Below, piece by piece: positions 1 through 8,788 of a stretch of DNA of 64,000 nt. Position 1 is the stretch's first letter. Every line of letters starts with the position of its first letter. The stretch covers positions 186,001-250,000 of the forward strand of contig CADAHQ010000001.1 in NCBI GenBank assembly GCA_902787715.1, given 5' to 3'. The translations under genes were made by a program, and so were the position numbers. The stretch comes from an uncultured Lachnospiraceae bacterium. Lineage in GTDB: Bacteria > Bacillota > Clostridia > Lachnospirales > Lachnospiraceae. The notes below the pieces were generated by a model. It did not search any database. It was given only the letters and a program-made list of their open reading frames with translations, and was not told where the DNA came from.

Positions 1-374
1 TCGTAATCGGCCAGGCAATCCGCGAGGCGCTCGGCAACAAGGCGGGCATCACCCGCTACGGCTTCTTCCTGCTGCCGATGGATGAGACCCTTGTGGAGTG
101 CGCCATCGACCTTTCCGGCCGTCCGTACTTCGTTTACGATGTCAATACGACGGTAGACCGTCTGGGCGAGATGGACGTGGAGACAGCGAGAGAGTTCTTC
201 TACGCGATTTCCTACTCGGCAGGCATGAACCTGCATATCCGCGAGATTTCCGGCGGCAACAATCACCACATCCTTGAGGCGATGTTCAAGGCATTTGCCA
301 AGGCGTTGGACATGGCGACGGGCATCGATCCCCGCTTAGCATCCGAAGTGCTTTCCACCAAGGGATGCATCTGA
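1..374 (+). CDS. hisB: Imidazoleglycerol-phosphate dehydratase HisB, C-terminal part (5' end outside window)
   Basis: The frame is open from base 3 at the window edge, so the N-terminus is missing; about 123 residues are present. HisB dehydrates imidazole glycerol phosphate to imidazole acetol phosphate in histidine biosynthesis. Visible signatures are the RYG..PMDE region (residues encoded at about 54-86), the following DLSGRPYFVY stretch, and the C-terminal metal-binding block with GGNNHHILEA, which supplies the histidines that bind the catalytic manganese pair; the family's usual C-terminal helix (FKAFAKAL) follows. The stop is at 372-374. The hisIE gene starts 41 bases downstream, so this is the tail of a his operon running into the window. 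The assignment is firm; it is a single-function HisB fragment with no sign of a phosphatase domain in the part seen. Confidence 0.96.
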   Translation, partial: VIGQAIREALGNKAGITRYGFFLLPMDETLVECAIDLSGRPYFVYDVNTTVDRLGEMDVETAREFFYAISYSAGMNLHIREISGGNNHHILEAMFKAFAKALDMATGIDPRLASEVLSTKGCI

Positions 375-415
375 TCTGAAATCAAACGGCACCAAATGTG
401 CCTTACGGAGTTTCT

Positions 416-1696
416 ATGGAAAAGAATATCATTGCTTATATCAATGCGGAAAATGCCTTCTCCGCCTCGGTTCTTGAGCTTGCCATGAGCTATGAGCAGA
501 ACGGTGCGGACGGGCTTTACATCTACAACTATGACGACAACGAGGCGATTCAGACGGGATTTCTGCAGACCGTGAAGCTTCTGCTTCGCAAGGTGGACAT
601 TCCGCTGTACCTCGGTTGCGCCGTAAAGCGTTTCGAGGACATCAAGAAGGCCCTTTACACCGGCGCTTCCTACGTGGTGATTCCGTACGACCGGAGCTTC
701 CCGAAGGAAGAGGTCAAAAAGGGTATCGAGCGCTTCGGTCGGGACCGCATCGTTGTGGAATTTAACGCCGACATTGAAAAGCCGGACCACGCCTACGAAA
801 GCGTCAAGCTTTTGGAAGAGCTTAAGGACTTAGGCGTTGCGAAGTTTCAGTTAAAGCATGTAACCGTGTCCGCAGCCATGAACCGGATTCTGGAGAGCTG
901 CCCGCTGCCGGTGATTGTGCGTGACAGCCTTGTGCGGAACGATATCGAGACGCTTCTCTCGATGCCGAACTGCTGCGGCGTTGCAACGAACTATTATGAG
1001 AATAAGAATATTCTTAAGGTCAAGAGGGCACTCAAGGAACGCGGGCTGAATACGGTCTGCCTGGAGTCGACGGTTGCATTTGCCGACATGAAGACCAACG
1101 AAAACGGCCTTGTGCCCGTGGTTGTGCAGGACTACCGGACCCTCGAGGTTCTGATGGTTGCCTACATGAACGAAGAGGCCTTTAACAAGACCATTGAGAC
1201 CGGCCGCATGACATATTGGTCCAGAAGCCGGAACGAGCTCTGGGTGAAGGGCGAGACCAGCGGTCATTATCAGTTTGTGAAGGAGCTTCGCATCGACTGC
1301 GACAACGACACGCTCCTTGCGAAGGTGCACCAGCTGGGCGCTGCGTGCCACACGGGCAATACATCCTGCTTCTTTACTGAGCTTTGCAAGAAAGAATTTG
1401 CCGATTTCAATCCGTTGACGGTTCTCACGGAAGATTACAATATCATCATGGACCGCAAGGTCAATCCGAAGGAAGGCTCGTACACGAACTACCTCTTCGA
1501 AAAGGGAATCGACAAGATTTTAAAGAAGTGCGGCGAGGAAGCCACCGAGATTACCATCGCCGCGAAGAATCCGGACGCGGAAGAGCTCAAGTATGAAATC
1601 GCCGATTATCTGTATCATCTGATGGTTTTGATGGTGGAGTGCGATGTGGACTGGAATGACATCGTGAAAGAGCTCGCCAACCGCAGAAAGTCCTGA
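416..1696 (+). CDS. hisIE: HisF/HisA-like domain fused to HisI-HisE (phosphoribosyl-AMP cyclohydrolase / phosphoribosyl-ATP pyrophosphatase)
   Basis: A 426-residue protein of three parts. Residues 1 to about 205 resemble a HisA/HisF (beta-alpha)8 barrel ([38 protein letters not shown]), but the catalytic aspartates expected near the first strand are replaced (IAYINAENA), so this barrel is probably inactive. About residues 230-325 are HisI, with MTYWSRSR and the zinc-binding Cys/His set ([18 protein letters not shown]). About residues 350-426 are HisE, with the helical [10 protein letters not shown]-type motif ([17 protein letters not shown]) and [13 protein letters not shown]. Together HisE and HisI carry out steps 2 and 3 of histidine synthesis. 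I chose ATG 416 because CGGAG sits five bases upstream; an in-frame GTG at 398 would add six residues but lacks a good ribosome site. A HisIE is usually about 200 residues, so the extra barrel is the unusual part. Confidence 0.9.
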   Translation: MEKNIIAYINAENAFSASVLELAMSYEQNGADGLYIYNYDDNEAIQTGFLQTVKLLLRKVDIPLYLGCAVKRFEDIKKALYTGASYVVIPYDRSFPKEEVKKGIERFGRDRIVVEFNADIEKPDHAYESVKLLEELKDLGVAKFQLKHVTVSAAMNRILESCPLPVIVRDSLVRNDIETLLSMPNCCGVATNYYENKNILKVKRALKERGLNTVCLESTVAFADMKTNENGLVPVVVQDYRTLEVLMVAYMNEEAFNKTIETGRMTYWSRSRNELWVKGETSGHYQFVKELRIDCDNDTLLAKVHQLGAACHTGNTSCFFTELCKKEFADFNPLTVLTEDYNIIMDRKVNPKEGSYTNYLFEKGIDKILKKCGEEATEITIAAKNPDAEELKYEIADYLYHLMVLMVECDVDWNDIVKELANRRKS

Positions 1697-1708
1697 GGAG
1701 GTTGACCC

Positions 1709-1876
1709 ATGGATTTTGTTGTAGAATTCCTGCGCGAGGCAGGGCTGTTTATCGTCTATATCGCCATTGCCGTCTGCGGCGTCTTCGCGGGCAAGGCATA
1801 CCGCGCGCACAAGGACCGCAAGAAGGCCGAGGAGGCCGCGGCGCTTGCAGCTTCGGAGAATGCGGCTTCCGAATAA
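1709..1876 (+). CDS. Small single-pass membrane protein, 55 residues, function unknown
   Basis: ATG 1709 is preceded by GAGGAGG (1695-1701) at good spacing, only 12 bases after hisIE, so it is very likely translated as the last gene of the his transcription unit. The peptide has a short N-terminus, one hydrophobic helix at about residues 12-28 (LFIVYIAIAVCGVFAG), then a basic stretch (YRAHKDRKK) and an Ala/Glu-rich tail. The positive-inside rule predicts an outside N-terminus and a cytoplasmic tail. I recognise no family. It could be a small scaffold or regulatory membrane peptide; its link with histidine synthesis rests on position alone. The strong Shine-Dalgarno sequence and Clostridia-like codon use support a real gene. 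Confidence 0.72.
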   Translation: MDFVVEFLREAGLFIVYIAIAVCGVFAGKAYRAHKDRKKAEEAAALAASENAASE

Positions 1877-1884
1877 ATTTGTGC

Positions 1885-1913
1885 TTGCATTTTTCGAAAA
1901 ATAGTGGTAAACT
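1885..1913 (+). promoter_or_regulatory. Promoter of the rimP-nusA-infB operon
   Basis: TTGCAT (1885-1890), a 17-base spacer, and TAAACT (1908-1913) with the extended -10 dinucleotide TG at 1905-1906. The spacer contains a perfect 14-bp palindrome, ATTTTTCGAAAAAT (1889-1902). A related palindrome lies upstream of the rpsO promoter. Confidence 0.75.
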
Positions 1914-1939
1914 CCCTTTGTAACTAAGTTGGCAATGTG

Positions 1940-1965
1940 AGAGTGGGTCCGAAACGGCCCACTCT
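1940..1965 (+). promoter_or_regulatory. Leader hairpin upstream of rimP
   Basis: AGAGTGGG (1940-1947) pairs perfectly with CCCACTCT (1958-1965), extended by about two more pairs around a small loop. It is followed by TAAGTTTTGTGT, a loose T-rich tract. It lies between the promoter and the rimP start, so it may be an attenuator or a transcript-stabilising leader. NusA-dependent autogenous control of this operon is known in other bacteria, and I infer rather than show it here. Confidence 0.55.
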
Positions 1966-1997
1966 TAAGTTTTGTGTAAGGCACCTTCGGAGGCTTT

Positions 1998-2471
1998 ATG
2001 ACGAAAGTGAAAGAGTGCGAACAACGCACAGAAGGCTTGCTTCTGCCAATCCTTGCCGATCTCAATTTCGAGCTTGTGGACGTGGAGTTCGTAAAGGAAG
2101 CCGGAAACTGGTATCTGCGGGCTTACATCGATAAGCCGGGCGGAATAACCATCGACGACTGCGAGAAGGTTTCACGCACCTTAAGCGACGTGTTGGACCG
2201 TGAGGATTACATCGAAGAAGCGTATTATCTCGAGGTCAGTTCTCCGGGATTGACCAGACCGCTTAAGAAAGCGAAGGATTATGACCGAAACATCGGCCGT
2301 CCCGTGGACATCAAGCTGTTCCGGGCCGTTGAGGGGTGCAAGGAATTTACCGCAATTCTTGCTTCCTACACCGATGACACGGTGTGCGTAACTTTGGAAG
2401 ACGGAAAAGAGTTGACCATCGCGAAGAAGAACATCAGTCTGATTCGTCAGTCCTTTACCGAGGAAATCTGA
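1998..2471 (+). CDS. rimP: Ribosome maturation factor RimP
   Basis: A 157-residue protein of normal length for RimP, which helps assemble the 30S subunit. The N-terminal alpha/beta domain shows the typical NFELVDVEFVKEAGNWYLRAYID pattern in pieces (LVDVEFVKE, LRAYIDKPGG) followed by the ISPGLxRPL-type signature, here VSSPGLTRPLKK at about residues 83-94. The C-terminal Sm-like domain carries LEDGKELTIAKKNIS. ATG 1998 has GGAGG at about 1990 as its ribosome site. It is the first gene of the operon rimP-nusA-rnpM-ylxQ-infB-rbfA, the standard order in Firmicutes. Confidence 0.96.
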   Translation: MTKVKECEQRTEGLLLPILADLNFELVDVEFVKEAGNWYLRAYIDKPGGITIDDCEKVSRTLSDVLDREDYIEEAYYLEVSSPGLTRPLKKAKDYDRNIGRPVDIKLFRAVEGCKEFTAILASYTDDTVCVTLEDGKELTIAKKNISLIRQSFTEEI

Positions 2472-2517
2472 TCCGTGAAAACGGACATTCGAAAATACAT
2501 TCATAAGGAGGATCATC

Positions 2518-3612
2518 ATGAAAAAGGCTGCAAAAAAATCTGCAGAAGAGATGAAGAAGGAAGATTTTAAGGAGTTGATTGAGGCTCTCAATCTCATCGA
2601 GAAGGAGCGCGACATCAGCAAGGAAGTTTTGTTGAAGGCTATCGAGGATTCGCTTCTCGCCGCCTGCAAGGACGAGTACGGCAAGAGCGAAAACATCCGC
2701 GTGCACATCGATCCCGAGACCGGCGAATACAATGTGTTCCGCGATATGAAGGTGGTTGACGAGGTTGTGGACCCCGAGACGGAGATGACGCTTCTGCAGG
2801 CGCAGACCGCGCTGCCGTTGCGCGACATCGCCGTAGGTGACACCGTAAGCCTTGATGTCAAGACCAAGAACTTCGGCCGTATCGCAGCCGGCAAGGCTAA
2901 GCAGGTGATTGTGCAGAAGCTTCGCGAGGAGGAGCGCAAGGTTCTCTTCGGACAGTACTGCGGCAAGGAGAAGGAAGTTGTCACCGGTATTGTTCAGAAG
3001 TTCTCCAAGAAGAATGTCATCATAAGCCTCGGCAAGGTGGACGCATCCCTCATCGAGACCGAGCAGATCCCCGGCGAGGTATTCCGCACCGGCGACCGTG
3101 TGAAGGTTTACGTTGTGGAAGTTAAAGACATGACCAAGGGACCGCGCATCGTGGTATCCCGCACGCACCCCGAACTTGTAAAGCGTTTCTTCGAGAATGA
3201 GGTTTCCGAGGTTGCCGACGGCACAGTGGAAATCAAGGCACTCTCCAGAGAGGCCGGCAAGCGCACGAAGATGGCCGTATGGTCCAACGATCCGAAGGTG
3301 GATCCCGTAGGTGCCTGCGTCGGTGTCAACGGAAGCCGTGTCAACGCGGTTGTTGACGAGTTGAACGGAGAAAAGATCGACATCATCAGCTGGAGCGACA
3401 ACCCGGCACAGCTGATTGCCAATGCCCTTTCTCCGGCAGAGGTTATCTCCGTGGATGTCATTGAGGCAGAGCGTCTTGCGAACGTTATCGTTCCGGACGA
3501 CCAGCTTACTCTGGCAATCGGAAGCAAGGGACAAAACGCACGTCTTGCAGCCCGTCTCACCGGCTACAAGATTGATATCAAGAGCGAGTCGCAGGCCGAG
3601 GGCCTTGCGTAA
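2518..3612 (+). CDS. nusA: Transcription termination/antitermination factor NusA
   Basis: NusA binds RNA polymerase and modulates pausing, termination and antitermination. The 364-residue protein has the Firmicute architecture: an N-terminal polymerase-binding domain (residues 1 to about 140, with LIEALNLIEKERDISKE), an S1 domain (about 145-210, with VTGIVQKFSKKNVIIS), and tandem KH domains (GACVGVNGSRVNAVVDELNGEKIDI and IGSKGQNARLAARLTGYKIDI in parts, about 260-350). It lacks the acidic repeats found at the C-terminus in enterobacteria, as expected for this group. The extreme N-terminus is lysine-rich (MKKAAKKSAEEMKKE), a slight extension. The start has AAGGAGG at about 2507. Gene order with rimP and rnpM supports the call. 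Confidence 0.97.
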   Translation: MKKAAKKSAEEMKKEDFKELIEALNLIEKERDISKEVLLKAIEDSLLAACKDEYGKSENIRVHIDPETGEYNVFRDMKVVDEVVDPETEMTLLQAQTALPLRDIAVGDTVSLDVKTKNFGRIAAGKAKQVIVQKLREEERKVLFGQYCGKEKEVVTGIVQKFSKKNVIISLGKVDASLIETEQIPGEVFRTGDRVKVYVVEVKDMTKGPRIVVSRTHPELVKRFFENEVSEVADGTVEIKALSREAGKRTKMAVWSNDPKVDPVGACVGVNGSRVNAVVDELNGEKIDIISWSDNPAQLIANALSPAEVISVDVIEAERLANVIVPDDQLTLAIGSKGQNARLAARLTGYKIDIKSESQAEGLA

Positions 3613-3634
3613 GCACTTGTGAAAGGCAGGGACA

Positions 3635-3901
3635 ATGGTACCGAAGAAGATTCCGCTGCGCCGTTGTAACGGTTGCGGAGAGATGAAACCGAAGAAAGAA
3701 CTCATCCGGGTGATTCTTACACCGCAGGGGGAGATTGAATTGGACGTGACAGGCAAGAAAAACGGACGCGGCGCCTATGTGTGCCCTTCATCCGAATGCT
3801 TCGCCAAAGCCCGCAAGACCAAAGCCATCGAGCGGTCGTTAGGGGTCAGCGTTCCGGAGGAGATCTACGAGCGAATCGGGAAGGAATTGTCCGATGAATG
3901 A
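3635..3901 (+). CDS. rnpM: RNase P modulator RnpM (YlxR family)
   Basis: An 88-residue protein of the YlxR fold (DUF448). The signature RRCNGCGEMKPKKELIRV (residues about 8-25) and NGRGAYVCPSSECFAKARK (about 45-63) are both present. In Bacillus subtilis this protein binds the RNase P RNA and modulates its activity. It sits in the standard place between nusA and ylxQ. Its stop overlaps the next start by eight bases, so translation is probably coupled. Confidence 0.93.
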   Translation: MVPKKIPLRRCNGCGEMKPKKELIRVILTPQGEIELDVTGKKNGRGAYVCPSSECFAKARKTKAIERSLGVSVPEEIYERIGKELSDE

Positions 3902-4199
3902 TAAAAAAGCGCTGTCGATTTTAGGGCTTGCGCAGAAAGCCCGCGCTGTTGCCTCCGGTAACTTCCAGGTGGAGGAAGCCGTGCGAAGCGGCGCTGCCAA
4001 GCTCGTGATCATCGCCACGGACGCTTCGGAAAATGCGAAGCGTGATATTTCAAACATTACCTTTCACTACGGGGTGCCGGTTTACGAGTTCGGAGACCGC
4101 GGCACACTCGGACATGCCATCGGTAAGCAGGAGCGCGTGACGGCAGCCATCCTTTCGGAAGGATTGGCCGCGTCCTTTGCAAAAGCGCTCGAAGAATGA
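3894..4199 (+). CDS. ylxQ: L7Ae-family RNA-binding protein YlxQ
   Basis: A 101-residue protein of the ribosomal L7Ae/L30e/S12e/Gadd45 family, which binds kink-turn RNA. Visible features are LGLAQKARAVASGNFQVEEAVRSG near the start (residues about 8-31, shown here in part of the family pattern), LVIIATDASENAKRD, and a C-terminal VPVYEFGDRGTLGHAIGK. ATG 3894 overlaps the end of rnpM. The precise target in the cell is not established, though operon position suggests a role in ribosome or RNase P biology. Confidence 0.9.
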   Translation: MNDKKALSILGLAQKARAVASGNFQVEEAVRSGAAKLVIIATDASENAKRDISNITFHYGVPVYEFGDRGTLGHAIGKQERVTAAILSEGLAASFAKALEE

Positions 4200-4247
4200 A
4201 GGAATCAGTTTACTAGTTTAGATAAGCAATCGGAGGATAGAACGTAC

Positions 4248-7200
4248 ATGGCAAATATCAAACTCGGTGATTTGTGCAAAGAAATCGATGCGTCCTACAA
4301 GGAGATGATGACGTATCTGCGTGAGCACGGATGTGACGTGAAGAGCGCAGGCAGCGTTGTCGACGACGAGGATGCGGAGGTTAAGATTGCCATCACACTC
4401 TACGGCAAGCGGAAACGCAAGCCCGTGGAGAAGAAGGAGGACGATAAGCGTTCGCACGCCCGTTTTGACGACAAGGGAAACCGCGTCGTGAAGAAGGACG
4501 GCGTGATCTACAGTGTCGACAAGGGCGGCAATTACACGGTTTACAACGGTCCTCTCTATGACCAGAACCACAACCGCCTTGAGCCGAAGCGTACGATTTA
4601 CGATGCGGACAAGAAGCCTCTCCTTCGCAAGGGGAACGAGTTTTACAAGAAGAACGACAACGGCGAGACCGTGCTCTACGAGGGACCGATTTTCTCGGAG
4701 GACGGCAGACGTTTAAAGCGCCCGGGTTCCGCACAGGAGAAGCCGGAGGCAGCAGCTCCGCAGAAGGCTCCCGCAAAGAAGGAAGTCGAGGCGGAGAAGC
4801 CTGCAGAGATCAAGGAGCCCGAGACGGTTAAGGCGGTACAGCCTGAGGCAAATGCAACCGAGAAGGCCCCGGAGAAGCCTGCTGAGGCTCCGAAGGAAGA
4901 AAAGCCTGCGACAACGATTACAGAGCCGCAGATTACCAAGGCCGCACCGCGTCCCGTGGAGCGTCCTGTAGTTCGTGAGAACATTAACGACCGCAAGCCC
5001 AGAGAGGGTGCACCGGCAGGAGACCGCAGAAGCGGTGAGGGAAGATCCAACGCTAGCGTGGATCGTTCCGGCAATTCCTCCTACCGCGCACCGCGTGACG
5101 GCTCCGGAAGCGGCTACAACCGCGGACCCCGCACCGGCACGGCGCAGGGTCAGGGCCAGGGTCAGGGCGGCTTCAACCGTAACAGAGACGGCGGTGCAAG
5201 ACCTTCCTACAACCGTGACGGCCAGGGACAGGGCTTCCGTCGCGACGGTCAGGGCCAGGGCCAGGGTCAGGGCGGTTTCCGCAGACCCGGCGCAGGTCAG
5301 GGCCAGGGCGGCATGGGCCGTGCAGGCGGCGGATTCCCGCAGGGATTTGACAAGGATAAGGACAGCAGCGAGCGTCGTACCTTTACCCGCAGAAACGACA
5401 ACAGAAGCAGCGCCGGAAACTCGATCAAGGCGGATTTTGCGAGTGAAATCAACCGCGAACAGCGCGCTGCCGCATACAGCAACCGCGACCGTGACAAGAA
5501 CCGCAACAACCGGGATTTCGACGGTGACGGCAAGAAGGGCGGACGCAAGAATGCGACGCCGAAGAAGGATGTAAACCGCAAGGGCGCATTTATCATGCCC
5601 AAGGTAGAGCCGAAGAAGGAAGAAGATCCGAACGAGATCAAGAACATCACGATCCCCGAGGTCATCACCATCAAAGAGCTTGCTGACAAGATGAAGCAGA
5701 ACGCCTCTGCCATCATCAAGAAGCTCTTCCTCTCCGGAAAGCTCTACAACATCAACTCCGAAATCTCCTTTGAGGAGGCGGAGAATATTGCAATTGAATA
5801 CAACTACATCGTGGAGAAGGAACAGGTTGTCGACATGGTGGAAGAGTTGACCAAGGATACGGAAGATCCCGAGGAAAGCCTTGTGAGCCGTCCTCCGGTT
5901 GTCTGCGTCATGGGTCACGTTGACCACGGTAAGACTTCCATCCTCGACGCCATCCGTTCCGCACACGTTGCGGCCAAGGAAGCCGGCGGTATCACGCAGC
6001 ACATCGGAGCTTACATGGTTGAGAAGAACGGCAGACAGATCACGTTCCTCGATACCCCGGGCCACGAGGCATTTACCGCAATGCGTCTCCGCGGCGCCAT
6101 GGCTACCGATATCGCAGTGCTTGTCGTTGCTGCCGATGACGGTGTCATGCCGCAGACCATTGAGGCTATCAACCATGCGAAGGCAGCCGGTGTTGCCATC
6201 GTTGTGGCAATCAACAAGATGGATAAGGAAGGTGCCAACCCCGACCGCGTTCTCACGGAGCTCTCTGAGCAGGGCCTTGTGTCCGAGGAGTGGGGCGGCG
6301 ATATCGTTACCTGCCGCGTTTCCGCGAAGAAGGGCGACGGTATTGAGAACCTTCTTGAGATGATTCTTCTGACGGCGGACGTTTTGGAGCTTCGTTCGAA
6401 CCCGAACCGCCGCGCAAGAGGTCTTGTCATCGAGGCGAAGCTGGACAAGGGCCGCGGTCCCGTTGCCACCGTTCTGGTTCAGAAGGGTACGCTGCATGTG
6501 GGTGAGACCGTTGCCATCGGTGCATCCTTCGGTAAAATCCGCGCCATGATCAACGACAAGGGTCAGAAGGTAACGGAAGCTACGCCTTCCACGCCTGTGG
6601 AGATTCTCGGCTTGAACAGCGTTCCGAACGCCGGTGACGTCATGATCGCCACGGAGACCAACGAAGAGGCGAAGAACATTTCCGACGCTTATGTTGCACA
6701 GAGCAAGGAAAAGCTCATTGCAGAGACAAAGCAGAAGCTCTCTCTGGAGAGCCTGCATGATGCTGTTGCTGCCGGCGAGATGAAGGATCTCAACATCATC
6801 GTCAAAGCCGATGTGGCCGGTTCCGTGGAGGCTGTGAAGCAGTCGCTTCTCAAGCTTTCCAACGATGAGATTGCCGTGCATTGCATCCACGGCGGTGTCG
6901 GTAACATCAACGAGTCCGACGTGGTTTTGGCAAGTGCATCCAACGCCATCATCATCGGTTTCAACGTAAAGCCCGACAACACGGCCAAGGATACCGCCGA
7001 GCGCGAGAAGGTGGACGTACGTCTGTACTCCGTCATCTACAACGCAATCGACGACATCGAGGCTGCCATGAAGGGTATGCTGGATCCGGTATACGAGGAA
7101 GTTGTCATCGGTCATGCGGAGATTCGCCAGATCTTCAAGGCCAGCGGCCTCGGAAGCATCGCCGGTTCCTACATTCTCGACGGTAAGGCACAGAGAGGCT

Positions 7201-7391
7201 GCAAGGCCCGCATCACCAGAGACGGTGAGCAGATTTTCGACGGCAATCTTGCATCCTTAAAGCGTATGAAGGACGATGCCAAAGAAGTCGCAGCAGGATT
7301 CGAATGCGGTATCCTCTTCGAAAAATTCAATGACATCGCAGAGGGCGACCAGGTTGAACTGTACATTATGCAGCAGGTTGCCAGAAGTTAA
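4248..7391 (+). CDS. infB: Translation initiation factor IF-2 with a very long low-complexity N-terminus
   Basis: IF-2 is the GTPase that brings initiator fMet-tRNA to the 30S subunit. The GTP-binding domain starts near residue 550 with GHVDHGKT (residues 556-563), then DTPGHEAF and NKMDKEG, and the EF-Tu-like, central and C-terminal fMet-tRNA-binding domains follow to residue 1047. A short IF2-N domain is at the very start ([12 protein letters not shown]). Between them lie about 400 residues of disordered sequence: two similar motifs ([13 protein letters not shown] near residue 100 and [13 protein letters not shown] near 142), a Lys/Glu/Ala/Pro region, and an Arg/Gly/Gln/Asn-rich tract with GQGQGQ runs (about 260-380). 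A second IF2-N-like segment ([22 protein letters not shown]) sits near residue 470. The total length is well above the usual 700-900. GGAGG precedes the start. Confidence 0.97.
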   Translation: MANIKLGDLCKEIDASYKEMMTYLREHGCDVKSAGSVVDDEDAEVKIAITLYGKRKRKPVEKKEDDKRSHARFDDKGNRVVKKDGVIYSVDKGGNYTVYNGPLYDQNHNRLEPKRTIYDADKKPLLRKGNEFYKKNDNGETVLYEGPIFSEDGRRLKRPGSAQEKPEAAAPQKAPAKKEVEAEKPAEIKEPETVKAVQPEANATEKAPEKPAEAPKEEKPATTITEPQITKAAPRPVERPVVRENINDRKPREGAPAGDRRSGEGRSNASVDRSGNSSYRAPRDGSGSGYNRGPRTGTAQGQGQGQGGFNRNRDGGARPSYNRDGQGQGFRRDGQGQGQGQGGFRRPGAGQGQGGMGRAGGGFPQGFDKDKDSSERRTFTRRNDNRSSAGNSIKADFASEINREQRAAAYSNRDRDKNRNNRDFDGDGKKGGRKNATPKKDVNRKGAFIMPKVEPKKEEDPNEIKNITIPEVITIKELADKMKQNASAIIKKLFLSGKLYNINSEISFEEAENIAIEYNYIVEKEQVVDMVEELTKDTEDPEESLVSRPPVVCVMGHVDHGKTSILDAIRSAHVAAKEAGGITQHIGAYMVEKNGRQITFLDTPGHEAFTAMRLRGAMATDIAVLVVAADDGVMPQTIEAINHAKAAGVAIVVAINKMDKEGANPDRVLTELSEQGLVSEEWGGDIVTCRVSAKKGDGIENLLEMILLTADVLELRSNPNRRARGLVIEAKLDKGRGPVATVLVQKGTLHVGETVAIGASFGKIRAMINDKGQKVTEATPSTPVEILGLNSVPNAGDVMIATETNEEAKNISDAYVAQSKEKLIAETKQKLSLESLHDAVAAGEMKDLNIIVKADVAGSVEAVKQSLLKLSNDEIAVHCIHGGVGNINESDVVLASASNAIIIGFNVKPDNTAKDTAEREKVDVRLYSVIYNAIDDIEAAMKGMLDPVYEEVVIGHAEIRQIFKASGLGSIAGSYILDGKAQRGCKARITRDGEQIFDGNLASLKRMKDDAKEVAAGFECGILFEKFNDIAEGDQVELYIMQQVARS
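5144..5312 (+). repeat. In-frame GGYCAG hexamer repeats encoding Gly-Gln runs in IF-2
   Basis: Clusters of the hexamer GGCCAG/GGTCAG occur at about 5146-5170, 5220-5232, 5248-5274 and 5297-5310. They encode GQGQGQG blocks separated by Arg/Asn/Tyr-rich spacers. The alternating third base (C or T) suggests expansion followed by silent drift, or selection on the protein. Copy number may vary between strains. Confidence 0.8.
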
Positions 7392-7403
7392 ATTTGGAGC
7401 AGT

Positions 7404-7811
7404 ATGAAGAAAAACAGTACGAAAAACAGAATCGTCAGCCAGGAGGTGCGCAGGGAACTGAGCCGCCTCATCCTTGAGGAAGTCAAGGACCCTCGTATCG
7501 CCCAGCTGACTACCGTCACGGATGTGTATGTCGCACCCGATTTAAAGACGGCGAAAGTATATGTGAGCGTCTACGGAGACGAGGCTGTAAAGAAGGAGAC
7601 CTTCGCCGGTCTTCGCAACGCAGCGCCGTTTCTCCGCTCAATGCTTGCGAAAAACCTCAACATGAGACACACGCCGCAGTTGTTCTTTACCGCCGACGAC
7701 TCCCTGGAGTACGGCATGCGCATGGATGCTTTGATTGCCTCCGTATCCGCACAGAACAGCGATTCCGACGCAGAGGAAGACCCCGAAGCAGAGGACGACA
7801 AGACAGTTTGA
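7404..7811 (+). CDS. rbfA: Ribosome-binding factor A
   Basis: RbfA binds the 30S subunit and is needed for late 16S rRNA maturation. The 135-residue protein has the single KH-like domain: RIVSQEVRRELSRLILEEVKDPRI near the start (given in family pattern, residues about 8-32), TVTDVYVAPDLKTAKVYVSV (about 37-56) and LNMRHTPQLFFTADDSLEYG (about 82-101). The acidic tail (DSDAEEDPEAEDD) is disordered. It starts 12 bases after infB, as in most Firmicutes. Confidence 0.95.
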   Translation: MKKNSTKNRIVSQEVRRELSRLILEEVKDPRIAQLTTVTDVYVAPDLKTAKVYVSVYGDEAVKKETFAGLRNAAPFLRSMLAKNLNMRHTPQLFFTADDSLEYGMRMDALIASVSAQNSDSDAEEDPEAEDDKTV

Positions 7812-7827
7812 TAAAGGAGCGCATCAT

Positions 7828-8781
7828 ATGAAACAATTGTTTCAAAAAGCGATTTCCGGAGCAAAGACCATTGCCATCACAGGCCACAAACACCCCGACG
7901 GAGACTGCGTCGGCGCCTGTATGGCAATGTATCTGTATCTGACGAAAAAATACCCGAAAAAGCAGGTTACGGTATATCTTGAGACACCGCCGGAAAATCT
8001 CGCGGTGCTTCCTGCATGGGACAGAATTGACGACACCTTTACGCCGCCTGCAAAGCCCTTCGATCTGTTTCTGATTCTCGATTGCAGCAGCGAAGAGCGT
8101 TTTCCCGCAGCTTCCGAAATGGTTGCTGCCGCCAAATCCACCTTCGTCATCGACCATCATATGACGAACACGCATTTTGCGAACGGGGAAGTGGTTGTTC
8201 CGGACGCAAGCTCGACCTGTGAGGTTCTCTATGATCTTTTCTCGGCCAATGCCATCGACGAAGGCATTGCAACCGCCTTGTATCTCGGCATCGTGCATGA
8301 CACCGGCGTGTTTAAGTACGGTTCCTGCAAGGAGCACACGATGCAGGTAGCGGGAAAGCTTCTTTCCAAAGGCGTTGACGCCCAGCGCATCATCGACGAC
8401 ACGTTCTACCGGAAGACATTCTTACAGAACCGCATCATCGGCTATGCCACGTTAAATGCAAAGCTCTTCTTAGACGGCCGTGTCATCTTTACGCAGCTGT
8501 CCTTAGAGGATATGCAGAAGTTCGGCGCAAAGATCAAGGATACCGAGGGAGTCGTCGACCAGATTCGCCTTACGGAAGGCATCGAAGTGGCATTGTTTGC
8601 AAGGGAAGACGAGCCCGACACCTATAAACTCAGCATGCGCGCAATCTCCAAGGTGAACGTGGCGTCCATCTGTCAGGAATTCGGCGGCGGCGGTCACCGT
8701 CTTGCCGCCGGATGCAATACCAAGGGGCCCATGGAAGAGGTCCTTAAGAAGATTCTTGCTCTCGTAGAAGAGCAGTTGTAA
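7828..8781 (+). CDS. nrnA: DHH/DHHA1 phosphoesterase, NrnA-like oligoribonuclease/pAp phosphatase
   Basis: A 317-residue protein of the bifunctional NrnA family, which degrades very short RNAs and dephosphorylates 3'-phosphoadenosine 5'-phosphate. The DHH domain shows TGHKHPDGDCVGA (about residues 20-32), LDCSSEERFP and the eponymous VIDHHMTN. The DHHA1 domain ends with the glycine-rich EFGGGGHRLAAGC near residue 290. I chose ATG 7828 because AAGGAG lies 7 bases upstream (7814-7819); a longer open frame upstream overlaps rbfA and has no ribosome site. It is followed by truB with seven bases between them, the usual Firmicute arrangement rbfA-nrnA-truB-ribF. Confidence 0.92.
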   Translation: MKQLFQKAISGAKTIAITGHKHPDGDCVGACMAMYLYLTKKYPKKQVTVYLETPPENLAVLPAWDRIDDTFTPPAKPFDLFLILDCSSEERFPAASEMVAAAKSTFVIDHHMTNTHFANGEVVVPDASSTCEVLYDLFSANAIDEGIATALYLGIVHDTGVFKYGSCKEHTMQVAGKLLSKGVDAQRIIDDTFYRKTFLQNRIIGYATLNAKLFLDGRVIFTQLSLEDMQKFGAKIKDTEGVVDQIRLTEGIEVALFAREDEPDTYKLSMRAISKVNVASICQEFGGGGHRLAAGCNTKGPMEEVLKKILALVEEQL

Positions 8782-8788
8782 GGAATTC

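Noticed and set aside
5144-5312. Tandem GGYCAG repeats that look like a repeat array
   Set aside because: The units are six bases, in frame, and encode Gly-Gln runs in IF-2; there are no spacers of CRISPR size and no cas genes.
4713-7115. Open frame of 800 codons on the minus strand opposite infB
   Set aside because: It has no ribosome site, no known domain, and a composition expected from reading a GC-rich gene backwards. The plus-strand frame is clearly IF-2.
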